In this document: positions 6,298-12,731 of the stretch, in pieces
Layout: every line of letters begins with the position of its first letter
How positions within the stretch are numbered: position 1 is the stretch's first letter
DNA from: SLLW01 sp964388615
GTDB lineage: Bacteria; Bacteroidota; Rhodothermia; Balneolales; Natronogracilivirgulaceae
DNA: 12,731 nt
Direction of reading: 5' to 3'
Assembly (NCBI GenBank): GCA_964388615.1
Contig: CAYMBG010000084.1
Span: forward strand, 1-12,731
Made by a program: the position numbers and the translations under genes
The notes under the pieces: model-generated
Database searches by the model: none
What the model was told of the DNA's origin: nothing
The model's input: only the letters and a program-made list of their open reading frames with translations

Positions 6298-7323
6298 ATG
6301 AAGAATCTGCTTATACTTTTTTTGTTCATTCTTGCTACTGTTCCGGTGTATGCTGTGTCAGACTACGAAGAGCCAAAAGCTGATATGCTGAGGGAGCACT
6401 TGAAATCAGATGCCTTCAGCCTTGGAATATTGATTCAGGCAACAGGTGCTTTTTCTTTAGAGGACACCGATTTCAATGGTGGGCGTTCATGGGACCTTGG
6501 TTCGACTCGAATTGATTTCAGGGGTACGGTTGATCGGGATTTTACGTATCGTGTAAGGGTATATTTCTTAAGTCAGCAACAAAACATTGATGCAAGAGTG
6601 GGTTACCGGTTTTCCGAAAACTTTCGGATCATTGCCGGTGCTTTTAAGCCCTATTTAAGTAAGGAACTGGATCCAAGTCCGGCAAACCTGGACTTTGTGA
6701 ATCGTGCCCGGCTGGTTGGCGCCATGATGAACACGCTTGAAGTTGGGTTTTCTGCTCTCGGCAGCTATGAAAATCTCAATTATCGTTTTGGAATCTATAA
6801 CGGAAGTGGTGTTTCCGGTATAGCAGCCCAGAATGATAATCGATTTCTTTACACTTCCAGATTATCCTATCTCTTGCAGATCACTGATGGACATGAGCTT
6901 GAAATAGGTGTTAATGGTGCTTATAACGGTTCATTGGACGAAGATGTGGGAAATACCGGATTGGTTTCTGATGGTGGGCGAATGACATACGGTGGATTTG
7001 TGGAGTATGACAGCGACTTGTTTTTTGGCACAATCGAGTATCTACAATCACGTTTCGATGCTGTGAATTTTGATCTCAGAGAGGAAAAAATCAATGGAAT
7101 GTATGCTACAATGGGCGTTGTGATGAATGACCGCAACGAGATTCTTGTACGTTGGGACCATCTTGATTTTAATCTGAATAAGGCCGGCTCCGAACGGATT
7201 CTTGTAGGATGGAATTATTTCCCTACAAGCCTTGTCAGTTTCCGATTTAATGCATTAGCTGATTTCAACAGCACTGATAACACTCAATTTGGCCTTAATG
7301 GCGTTTTTCAGTATCATTTTTAA
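6298..7323 (+). CDS. Outer-membrane beta-barrel protein, porin O/P-like
   Basis: The protein starts with a clean signal peptide ('MKNLLILFLFILATVPVYA', cleavage likely after A19). The mature part is a run of alternating amphipathic strands with aromatic girdle residues (for example 'YRVRVYFLSQQQNIDARVGYRF', split here as a strand pair) and ends in 'FQYHF'; a terminal Phe is the mark of an outer-membrane barrel. 'FGTIEYLQSRFD' and 'NEILVRWDHLDFN' resemble the phosphate-selective porin O/P family of Bacteroidota. 'FRIIAGAFKPYLSKEL' also fits. At 341 residues it is slightly short but within the family range. The substrate is unknown; polyanion or general diffusion is only inferred. The ATG lacks a Shine-Dalgarno site, as is usual here. 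It is divergent from the kinase and convergent with the CotH-type gene. The barrel is very likely, the family moderately so. Confidence 0.87.
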   Translation: MKNLLILFLFILATVPVYAVSDYEEPKADMLREHLKSDAFSLGILIQATGAFSLEDTDFNGGRSWDLGSTRIDFRGTVDRDFTYRVRVYFLSQQQNIDARVGYRFSENFRIIAGAFKPYLSKELDPSPANLDFVNRARLVGAMMNTLEVGFSALGSYENLNYRFGIYNGSGVSGIAAQNDNRFLYTSRLSYLLQITDGHELEIGVNGAYNGSLDEDVGNTGLVSDGGRMTYGGFVEYDSDLFFGTIEYLQSRFDAVNFDLREEKINGMYATMGVVMNDRNEILVRWDHLDFNLNKAGSERILVGWNYFPTSLVSFRFNALADFNSTDNTQFGLNGVFQYHF

Positions 7324-7334
7324 TTATATGGGCT

Positions 7335-7358
7335 ATAATGATGTGCCAGGATCATTAT
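7335..7358. terminator. AT-rich hairpin between convergent porin and CotH-type genes
   Basis: ATAATGAT (7335-7342) and ATCATTAT (7351-7358) form an 8-bp stem with an 8-nt loop in the 31-bp gap between the two convergent genes, overlapping the stop codon of the CotH-type gene. It could act on both strands, but only two pairs are G-C and no long T-tract follows. Confidence 0.35.
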
Positions 7359-10300
7359 TTGATCATGGTCATTCGCCTTGTTTCTCTGTAGAGCATCTTA
7401 CCGTTTTGAGAAATCACCCGGATCTGTGCAAGGTAGATTCCACTGGCCCATTCGCTCAAATGAATGGGTTTCGAATGATTTCCAGCTTGTAAATGTCCCA
7501 TATGGTGCTGGTTGACCAATTGGCCGTCTATGGTATAGATGGTAATCGTCACCTGCCCCGGCAGTGGCATTTGAAAAGGAATTACGGTTCGGTTGTTGAA
7601 GGGATTGGGATAATTCTGTGAGAGACGAAAGGCTTGTGGCTGTTCCGATTCGGTTTCTGCGGAAACCGGACGGGAGGAAACGTTAATATTGTCGATACGT
7701 AACATCGGTCCTTTTCCTTCGGCTGTCGCGGGATGTTCGGTGGCGTCATAATAACGCCATCGAAGTTGTACATAAGGTTGATCTTCAACCTCCTCAGGCA
7801 GGATGACCGGTCCTACTGTGGTTTGGTGGCCGGGCTCTTCATCACGTTTATAGGTCACCGGCAGGTTCAGGTGGTTCATCACCGGGATAAAAGCCCCTTC
7901 GTCACCAATGCGATATTCCAGTCGAATGGCATAAGATCTTGAATGGGGCTGGATAGTTTCCGAGGTCCAGCTAACTTCTATCTGGCCGTGGTTAATCGTC
8001 CGTAAACCTGCCACGACAGCCCCCAAACGGTTTTCATAGAAGTCTGTAGTGTCACTTTCGGAATCGCTGTTCAGAAAGGCGATTCCACGTTCACCAAGTC
8101 CCAGTAACCGTGTTCCTGAATCCCTGTTGTAGGACATATGAACATTCCCTGCTACATGCGCTTCAACACCCGGATGTGCGCGATCCATGTATTGGAATAG
8201 CATATGCTCGGGATAGGAGCCGGTGGGGGCATTACCGGGCCAGTAATCGAATTCAAAAGAGCCATTGGATAAATCGTGAGGTGCCGGACTATGATCCGTT
8301 GAGACGTCGGCTTCAAAAACGCCGGTCAGGGTCATATCTTCGCCAGGGTTTATTACTATCGTACTATCGGTCTGTCCGGGTAACTCCGCCCATCCCGCAA
8401 ACCGGTATCCGCTTCGAGCTTTTGCGGAAATCGTAACGGGGATACCACTGAAATAGACACCTGACCATGGATAGGGGTTATCCGGAATGCCCAGTGTATG
8501 ACCGTTTACAGGTGTTTCATTTATTTGAAGATAACCGGAGCGCTCAGGGCCCCTGATGTCCAGCGTAACAGAAGCCGTATCCTCCAGATCAAAATGATCC
8601 ATAATATGCTCCCGTACGTGGAATGGCCTGTTATCAGCAAAGTAATTCATGACATCGATGTGACTCCGCCAATGTGATATTTGAGAATGACTTCTCCATC
8701 TCGCGATGTGATCTTCGATGACCGGTTCCAGTAAATCCTGATAGTGCTGAATGTGTGAGCGAACGTGAGAGGGTGACAAGAAGGTATTCAGGTAATCCGC
8801 AAACCGGTTGATGAAGTTGTTTCGGAAATCAGTATTGAAAAGGAGTCTTTGCAACTCGGTAGTTGACCATGATGGGTTAGGTGCTTTGTCAGTGGGACTT
8901 CCTGTAGCTGCCGCCAGCATATTGTGACGGGCATCATCCCGGGAATCCTGATGTCCGAATCCGAAATCGGTGTCAATCAGCATATAGCGCCAGCGCCCGT
9001 CCTGACCTGGTGGCGCTTGTGGGTCATATTCGGTCTGATAGCGAAAAAAATCGCGATTGTTTCCGGGCCAGTCCCGATTGTTGGCATAAATGTTGGCGAT
9101 ATTGTAATCCATGAAATTATCAATATCGAGCATAGTGGAAATCAGAGCGTAATTGAGACTGTCCCTCAGGTCATGGGTCCTGAGCGTTTCCCGGTATGAT
9201 TCGTAATGTGCCGCGGAACCTTCCTTGACGGTTCTTCGGGCCGTTAGATAATCAATTTGCTCCGGATCGATATTGTAGGTGCGGGCGAGATAGTGCTTAT
9301 CGTATCGCTCCCTGATATTCATAATGCCCCAAAACTCTCCATTGATGAACAAAATGGCCGGCCGATAGGCCTGGGTGTCCAGGTTTAAATGCCGGACAAG
9401 ACCCTGAATCATGGCATCCCGGAACATTGTCATGTATCGGTAGAAATCCTGTCCGGAATTACGAAGAATAAGACGGTTGTAGGAGGGGGGATCCATCACT
9501 TGATGGTGTTCCGGGTCCTGTGGGTCGAAGTACGGATCCGCATCGGGATGAGAAAAAAACGGGTATTCAAAACGGCGGGTGCCGTAGTTACTTCGGGCAT
9601 ACAGACGCAAGGATTTCATAGGCATAGCTCTTGACATCCCGCCATGTATTCTGATTCCAATGTCCTGATTGAGCACACGACCATGATCCGGGTCAAAAAA
9701 CTCAATCGAAGCAGGGCGCTCCCATTCTTCTCCACGATAAAAATAGTTGGCGTACGGGCTTCCCCAGGGTGGAATATAACGGTTATCCTCGTATCGTTTT
9801 CCGGGTATATAAATCCCGGTCTCGTGATCAAAAAGATGAAGGGAGTCGGTGACCAGTGAAATCACAGGTAATGAATATGGTGTAACTCCATTGTTTATTT
9901 CATTACCAGCCCTGTTGGATGTTTCGGTCCGGTATCCGTTTTGAGATACCTCATGGGATTTATTACTGTTCTCTGCCGCAATGAAGTAGGTGTGGGTCAC
10001 AATACGTGAAGGAAAAGCATCACCTCTGAAAGCGCGTAGTCGAAGTGTGGTGGCCAGCGCCGGAGAGGTTCCCGGCTCTCTCCAGATATGCCCTTCACCA
10101 GATTCCGGTGGGTTGGTTGGAATATAGGACAGCAGGTTGTCGTGGGGGGATCTGACAGATATTTCCAGACTGTCAAGCAGTATCGGATCAGCTCGGGTTG
10201 GTTCGGATCCGTCAAGTGTATAGTGAATCGTATCACTGGCGTGTGGTGCAACTTTCAGAAAGAAAGGTGTTTCGTAAAAGCCCCCCTCGTGCGATAGTAC

Positions 10301-10828
10301 CGGACCATTGACCTGTCCACGGTAGTCATAATTGGTGTTTTTCGCATCCGGGGTGGGATTTGTAAAGAAAAAGCCGCTTTCTTTTCCGTCCGGATATCTT
10401 CCGTATGAGATGTCGGAAGGGATGCGTGTCGGAGGTATTTCATCAATTCGAACACCTTGTAGATTTGTCAACAGCAGCTCTTCGCCATCTTGTGCTATGC
10501 TGAAGTTGGTGTGCAAAGGACCAAGAGGGTCATTTCGGTCCTTGCCGGAAGCCCAAATGAGCAGGTATTCACCCGGCGCGATGGTTGTTTCAGGAGGAAT
10601 TAACCATTTGACAGGCTGACTGTAATCGTCCGATAAGCTGTACCAGCTCACGTCTATCGTATCCACACCTGTATTGAACAGCTCAATCCAGTCTTCATAA
10701 TCCCCATCTTCATCAGCAATAGTGGAGTTATTGGAAGCCTGAATTTCATTGATGACCACCTGTCCATGTGACACCCTGAACACGGCACAGCATAATAGGA
10801 GTAATATAGATAGCTTTTTGAAGATCAT
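7355..10828 (-). CDS. Secreted CotH-kinase/LTD multidomain protein with type IX secretion sorting domain
   Basis: The 1157-residue protein begins with a signal peptide (hydrophobic 6-18, cleavage near 'SHG-Q'). Domains in order are: a lamin-tail-like LTD domain (about 23-165, 'VVINEIQASNNS...DWIELFN'); a chitobiase/hexosaminidase C-terminal-like beta domain (about 175-283, 'HYTLDGSEPTRADP'); the CotH kinase domain (about 320-690), with 'IRIHGGMSRAMPMKSLRLYAR', 'INGEFWGIMNIRERYD', 'MLDIDNFMDYNIANIYANN' and 'GRWRYMLIDTDFGFG' (putative catalytic acids E507, D619, D621); an InlB/Listeria-Bacteroides-type repeat (about 795-839, 'GYRFAGW'); a beta-sandwich part (about 853-1050); and a C-terminal T9SS sorting domain (about 1067-1157, 'LSQNYPNPFNNRT'). 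CotH in Bacillus is an atypical kinase that phosphorylates coat proteins; the target here is unknown. The C-terminal domain should direct it to the cell surface or medium. It is a single gene, not visibly part of an operon. Confidence 0.93.
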   Translation of the reverse strand: MIFKKLSILLLLCCAVFRVSHGQVVINEIQASNNSTIADEDGDYEDWIELFNTGVDTIDVSWYSLSDDYSQPVKWLIPPETTIAPGEYLLIWASGKDRNDPLGPLHTNFSIAQDGEELLLTNLQGVRIDEIPPTRIPSDISYGRYPDGKESGFFFTNPTPDAKNTNYDYRGQVNGPVLSHEGGFYETPFFLKVAPHASDTIHYTLDGSEPTRADPILLDSLEISVRSPHDNLLSYIPTNPPESGEGHIWREPGTSPALATTLRLRAFRGDAFPSRIVTHTYFIAAENSNKSHEVSQNGYRTETSNRAGNEINNGVTPYSLPVISLVTDSLHLFDHETGIYIPGKRYEDNRYIPPWGSPYANYFYRGEEWERPASIEFFDPDHGRVLNQDIGIRIHGGMSRAMPMKSLRLYARSNYGTRRFEYPFFSHPDADPYFDPQDPEHHQVMDPPSYNRLILRNSGQDFYRYMTMFRDAMIQGLVRHLNLDTQAYRPAILFINGEFWGIMNIRERYDKHYLARTYNIDPEQIDYLTARRTVKEGSAAHYESYRETLRTHDLRDSLNYALISTMLDIDNFMDYNIANIYANNRDWPGNNRDFFRYQTEYDPQAPPGQDGRWRYMLIDTDFGFGHQDSRDDARHNMLAAATGSPTDKAPNPSWSTTELQRLLFNTDFRNNFINRFADYLNTFLSPSHVRSHIQHYQDLLEPVIEDHIARWRSHSQISHWRSHIDVMNYFADNRPFHVREHIMDHFDLEDTASVTLDIRGPERSGYLQINETPVNGHTLGIPDNPYPWSGVYFSGIPVTISAKARSGYRFAGWAELPGQTDSTIVINPGEDMTLTGVFEADVSTDHSPAPHDLSNGSFEFDYWPGNAPTGSYPEHMLFQYMDRAHPGVEAHVAGNVHMSYNRDSGTRLLGLGERGIAFLNSDSESDTTDFYENRLGAVVAGLRTINHGQIEVSWTSETIQPHSRSYAIRLEYRIGDEGAFIPVMNHLNLPVTYKRDEEPGHQTTVGPVILPEEVEDQPYVQLRWRYYDATEHPATAEGKGPMLRIDNINVSSRPVSAETESEQPQAFRLSQNYPNPFNNRTVIPFQMPLPGQVTITIYTIDGQLVNQHHMGHLQAGNHSKPIHLSEWASGIYLAQIRVISQNGKMLYRETRRMTMIK

Positions 10829-10918
10829 GACGCCGCATTTATAATTATCATGCGAACAATGTGATACTATGGAACACTACTATAAACCATCTTTTGCCGA
10901 CCAGGGAGTCTTCCTGAT

Positions 10919-11551
10919 CTATTTGTGACGATTCCGAAGCTCTTCTACCAGGTCTTCAAGTTTCATGCCCTCTCCAACCAAAAGCATCATAAGGTGGAAA
11001 AGTAAATCAGATGCTTCATAGGTAAACTCTTTGCGATTATTTTTTACGCCTATCACCGTTTCTACGGCTTCTTCACCAACTTTTTGGGCGAGTTTATCGC
11101 GACCTTTCCGAAACATTTTGCTGGTATATGATCCTTCCGGCATCTGTGTTTTTCGTTGATAAAGCAACTCTTGCAGTTCCAGTAGAAAAGAGAGTCCGTC
11201 TTCACGGCCCCTGGACCCGGTTGGAGCATGGTAAGGCAGCTCATGGAAACAGGATACTTCGCCGGTGTGGCAGGTAGGGCCGACCGGAGTTGCTTCTACC
11301 AGTAATGCGTCGTTGTCACAGTCTTTTTGGATGCTGATAACTTTTAAAATATTTCCGGATTCTTCCCCTTTCATCCACAACCGTTGTTTTGAACGGCTGA
11401 AAAAAGTAACGCTGCCTGTGTCTATGGTTATTTGCACAGATTCACGATTCATGTAGCCCAGCATGAGCACTTGCTTGGTGTGGCTATCCTGAATGACGGC
11501 CGGAACGAGCCCGTCAGCGGGATTAAATACAATGTCTTCAATTTCCATCAT
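10919..11551 (-). CDS. hisIE: Bifunctional phosphoribosyl-AMP cyclohydrolase / phosphoribosyl-ATP pyrophosphatase HisIE
   Basis: This fused enzyme carries out the second and third steps of histidine synthesis: it hydrolyses PR-ATP to PR-AMP and opens the purine ring. From the ATG at 11551 (210 residues) the N-terminal HisI part shows the magnesium site D77-C78-D79-N-D81 and the zinc ligands C94 and C101 in 'GPTCHTGEVSCF', with C78 as third. The HisE part (about 120-210) has 'QKVGEEAVE' (E160, E161, E164) and 'YEASDLLFHLMMLL' (D182). Both halves are intact. The frame continues to a TTG at 11563, but the double ATG at 11551/11548 matches homologues ('MEIEDIVFNP'); no strong ribosome site helps. 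hisF ends 34 bp upstream, so they form one transcript. Confidence 0.97.
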   Translation of the reverse strand: MMEIEDIVFNPADGLVPAVIQDSHTKQVLMLGYMNRESVQITIDTGSVTFFSRSKQRLWMKGEESGNILKVISIQKDCDNDALLVEATPVGPTCHTGEVSCFHELPYHAPTGSRGREDGLSFLLELQELLYQRKTQMPEGSYTSKMFRKGRDKLAQKVGEEAVETVIGVKNNRKEFTYEASDLLFHLMMLLVGEGMKLEDLVEELRNRHK

Positions 11552-11585
11552 GAGTACTATCAAATAATAAGTTTCAAACTATTCG

Positions 11586-12341
11586 TCATATACGAACCGG
11601 AATACCGGAGTTATGCATGGCTTGTTTTAAGTCTGCAATTTCAATTTCGCGGAAGTGGAAGATACTGGCAGCCAAAACGGCATCGGCGTGACCTTTTTTG
11701 ATGGCATCAATACAATGATCAATGGTTCCAGCTCCACCACTGGCAACCAGCGGCAGTGATACCGTTGAAGATATTTTGGCCAGTAGTTCATTGTCAAAAC
11801 CGATTTTGGTGCCATCGCGATCCATACTTGTGAGTAATATCTCCCCGGCACCGCGGTCAGCTACCTCCCGACACCAATCCAGTATATCTATACCGGTGTC
11901 CTTTTGACCAGCGTTGATATATACATTCCAGGATGCGCCGTTTTTCTTTGCATCAATGGCAGCAACGACACATTGGGACCCAAAGCGATCTGCGGCTTTT
12001 GAGATAAGTTCGGGTTCCCGGACAATGCTGCTGTTGAGGGATACTTTATCAGCTCCTACATGAAGTAAGGCTTCTATCTCTTCCACACTGCCTATACCGC
12101 CTCCCACTGTAAATGGAATACTGATATGTTTGGCAATATCACGAACCAGCGGAACCAGGGTCTTCCGCTTTTCATTTGTTGCTGTAATATCCAGAAATAC
12201 CAGTTCATCGGCACCTTCATTGGAATAACGGCCCGCAAGTTCTACAGGATCTCCGGCATCCCGGAGGCCTTCAAAATTGATACCTTTTACGGTTCGTCCG
12301 TTTTTTATGTCGAGGCAGGGAATTATTCGTTTTGCTAACAA
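11586..12341 (-). CDS. hisF: Imidazole glycerol phosphate synthase cyclase subunit HisF
   Basis: HisF forms the TIM-barrel half of imidazole glycerol phosphate synthase. It uses ammonia delivered by HisH and PRFAR to make imidazole-glycerol phosphate and AICAR, which feeds purine synthesis. The catalytic aspartates are D11 ('IIPCLDIKNGR') and D130 ('VVAAIDAKK'), exactly at the family positions. The phosphate-binding loops 'VGGGIGSVEE' (79-88) and 'ASGGAGTID' (200-208) are intact. The length, 251 residues, is normal. The start is a TTG at 12341, since homologues begin 'MLAKRIIPCLD' and no ATG occurs in frame before an upstream stop. HisIE follows 34 bp downstream. The glutaminase HisH, which it needs, is not in this window, and the region upstream holds a divergent gene, so this cluster starts with hisF. 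Confidence 0.98.
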   Translation of the reverse strand: MLAKRIIPCLDIKNGRTVKGINFEGLRDAGDPVELAGRYSNEGADELVFLDITATNEKRKTLVPLVRDIAKHISIPFTVGGGIGSVEEIEALLHVGADKVSLNSSIVREPELISKAADRFGSQCVVAAIDAKKNGASWNVYINAGQKDTGIDILDWCREVADRGAGEILLTSMDRDGTKIGFDNELLAKISSTVSLPLVASGGAGTIDHCIDAIKKGHADAVLAASIFHFREIEIADLKQAMHNSGIPVRI

Positions 12342-12448
12342 GAGTTTGTATGATTTGATCGTTTATTATTTCATCAGGAAGCGTCTATCTTCACGTCAAT
12401 TCTGATTATTTTCAGGTCTACACCAATAATAACCAAAATGCAGATCAC
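12342..12448. promoter_or_regulatory. Divergent intergenic region between hisF and the DUF4139-like gene
   Basis: These 107 bp must carry promoters for both the hisF-hisIE unit and the plus-strand gene. A TTGACG lies on the minus strand (about 12398-12393), but no well-spaced -10 partner is evident. I see no his attenuator: no run of histidine codons and no terminator-like stem. Confidence 0.35.
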
Positions 12449-12731
12449 ATGTTTACCTTCTCCCGTCGTTTTTACCGTGCAACCCTGTTTGCTGTTTTAA
12501 GTCTCTTTCCGGTTATACTGATTGCTCAAAATGTTGAGCGAGATTCAATAATTGTAACCATTTACCAGGACTTTGGATGGGTTGAGGACCGACAGGAGGC
12601 CACTTTGGAAAGTGGGAGCAATCGGCTATCTATTTTTGGTGTGGCAAGACAAATTGATCCGGGGTCGGTAGAGATTGATTTGAACGGAGAGGTACGGAGT
12701 TTGCGCACCGATCTGAATTATCATGGCTGGA
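12449..12731 (+). CDS. DUF4139-like secreted protein, N-terminal part (3' truncated by window edge)
   Basis: The ATG at 12449 opens a frame of 94 codons that runs off the window. It begins with a signal peptide ('MFTFSRRFYRATLFAVLSLF', then 'PVILIAQN'; cleavage likely near 'IAQ'). The mature part reads 'ERDSIIVTIYQDFGWVEDRQ', 'EATLESGSNRLSIFGVARQI', 'DPGSVEIDLNG'. The pattern v-T-i-Y-x-x-x-G-x-V-x-x-x-R, then L-x-x-G-x-N-x-L-x-x-x-x-V-x-x-x-I-D-P-x-S-V is what I recall from the N-termini of DUF4139 / MuiA-like proteins, which have beta-rich domains and no firm function. An ATG at 12438 is in another frame and stops at once. It is divergent from hisF. The family call is tentative because only the N-terminus is visible. 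Confidence 0.78.
   Translation, partial: MFTFSRRFYRATLFAVLSLFPVILIAQNVERDSIIVTIYQDFGWVEDRQEATLESGSNRLSIFGVARQIDPGSVEIDLNGEVRSLRTDLNYHGW

Noticed and set aside
8110..9634. Several 80-110-codon plus-strand frames opposite the CotH-type gene
   Set aside because: They are shadows of the strongly supported minus-strand gene and have no motifs or ribosome sites.
11549..11563. TTG start at 11563 for hisIE
   Set aside because: The ATG pair at 11551/11548 fits the family N-terminus; the TTG adds only four unconserved residues.
12342..12448. A histidine-rich leader peptide or attenuator upstream of hisF
   Set aside because: No short frame with a run of histidine codons and no terminator/antiterminator stems are visible.
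1..12731. CRISPR arrays, insertion sequences, tRNA genes or prophage segments
   Set aside because: I found no regularly spaced repeats, transposase motifs, terminal inverted repeats, cloverleaf-like sequences or phage genes.

Overview
The window looks like chromosomal DNA from a member of the Bacteroidota/Balneolota (FCB) group. The main clue is the 1157-residue secreted protein ending in a type IX secretion sorting domain of the 'LSQNYPNPFN' form, which is common in Balneolota, Rhodothermota and Ignavibacteriota-like lineages. Supporting signs are a DUF4301 protein, a fused HisIE enzyme, outer-membrane proteins ending in aromatic residues, and a general lack of strong Shine-Dalgarno sequences. 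The genus cannot be fixed from the sequence alone. There are no rRNA or tRNA genes, CRISPR arrays, insertion sequences or phage genes. I see no convincing undescribed defence or mobile system; the interest lies in several poorly characterised proteins.

Layout. The left edge (to 455, +) holds the 3' part of a polyferredoxin gene. It converges on a minus-strand block read from right to left: a DUF4301 protein (4881-3307), an OsmC-family thiol peroxidase (3144-2716) with a clear intrinsic terminator, then a tandem retropepsin-like protein (2649-1612) tightly followed by rlmN (1599-514). Upstream of that block, also minus, is a soluble histidine kinase (5880-4966). A 417-bp non-coding region with several inverted repeats separates the kinase from a divergent beta-barrel porin gene (6298-7323, +). 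The porin gene converges with the large CotH-kinase/LTD secreted protein (10828-7355, -). Next come the last enzymes of the histidine pathway set, hisF (12341-11586, -) and hisIE (11551-10919, -). Finally, a divergent gene starts at 12449 (+) and runs off the right edge; its visible N-terminus resembles DUF4139 proteins.

How the genes work together. HisF makes imidazole-glycerol phosphate and AICAR from PRFAR, and HisIE performs the second and third steps of the same pathway, so these two belong to one unit. RlmN methylates rRNA and tRNA, and OsmC removes organic hydroperoxides. The porin and the CotH protein belong to the outer envelope and surface. The kinase has no sensor domain and no response regulator beside it, so its signal and target are unknown. 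Links between the kinase and its divergent porin neighbour, or between the retropepsin-like protein and RlmN, are inferences from position only.
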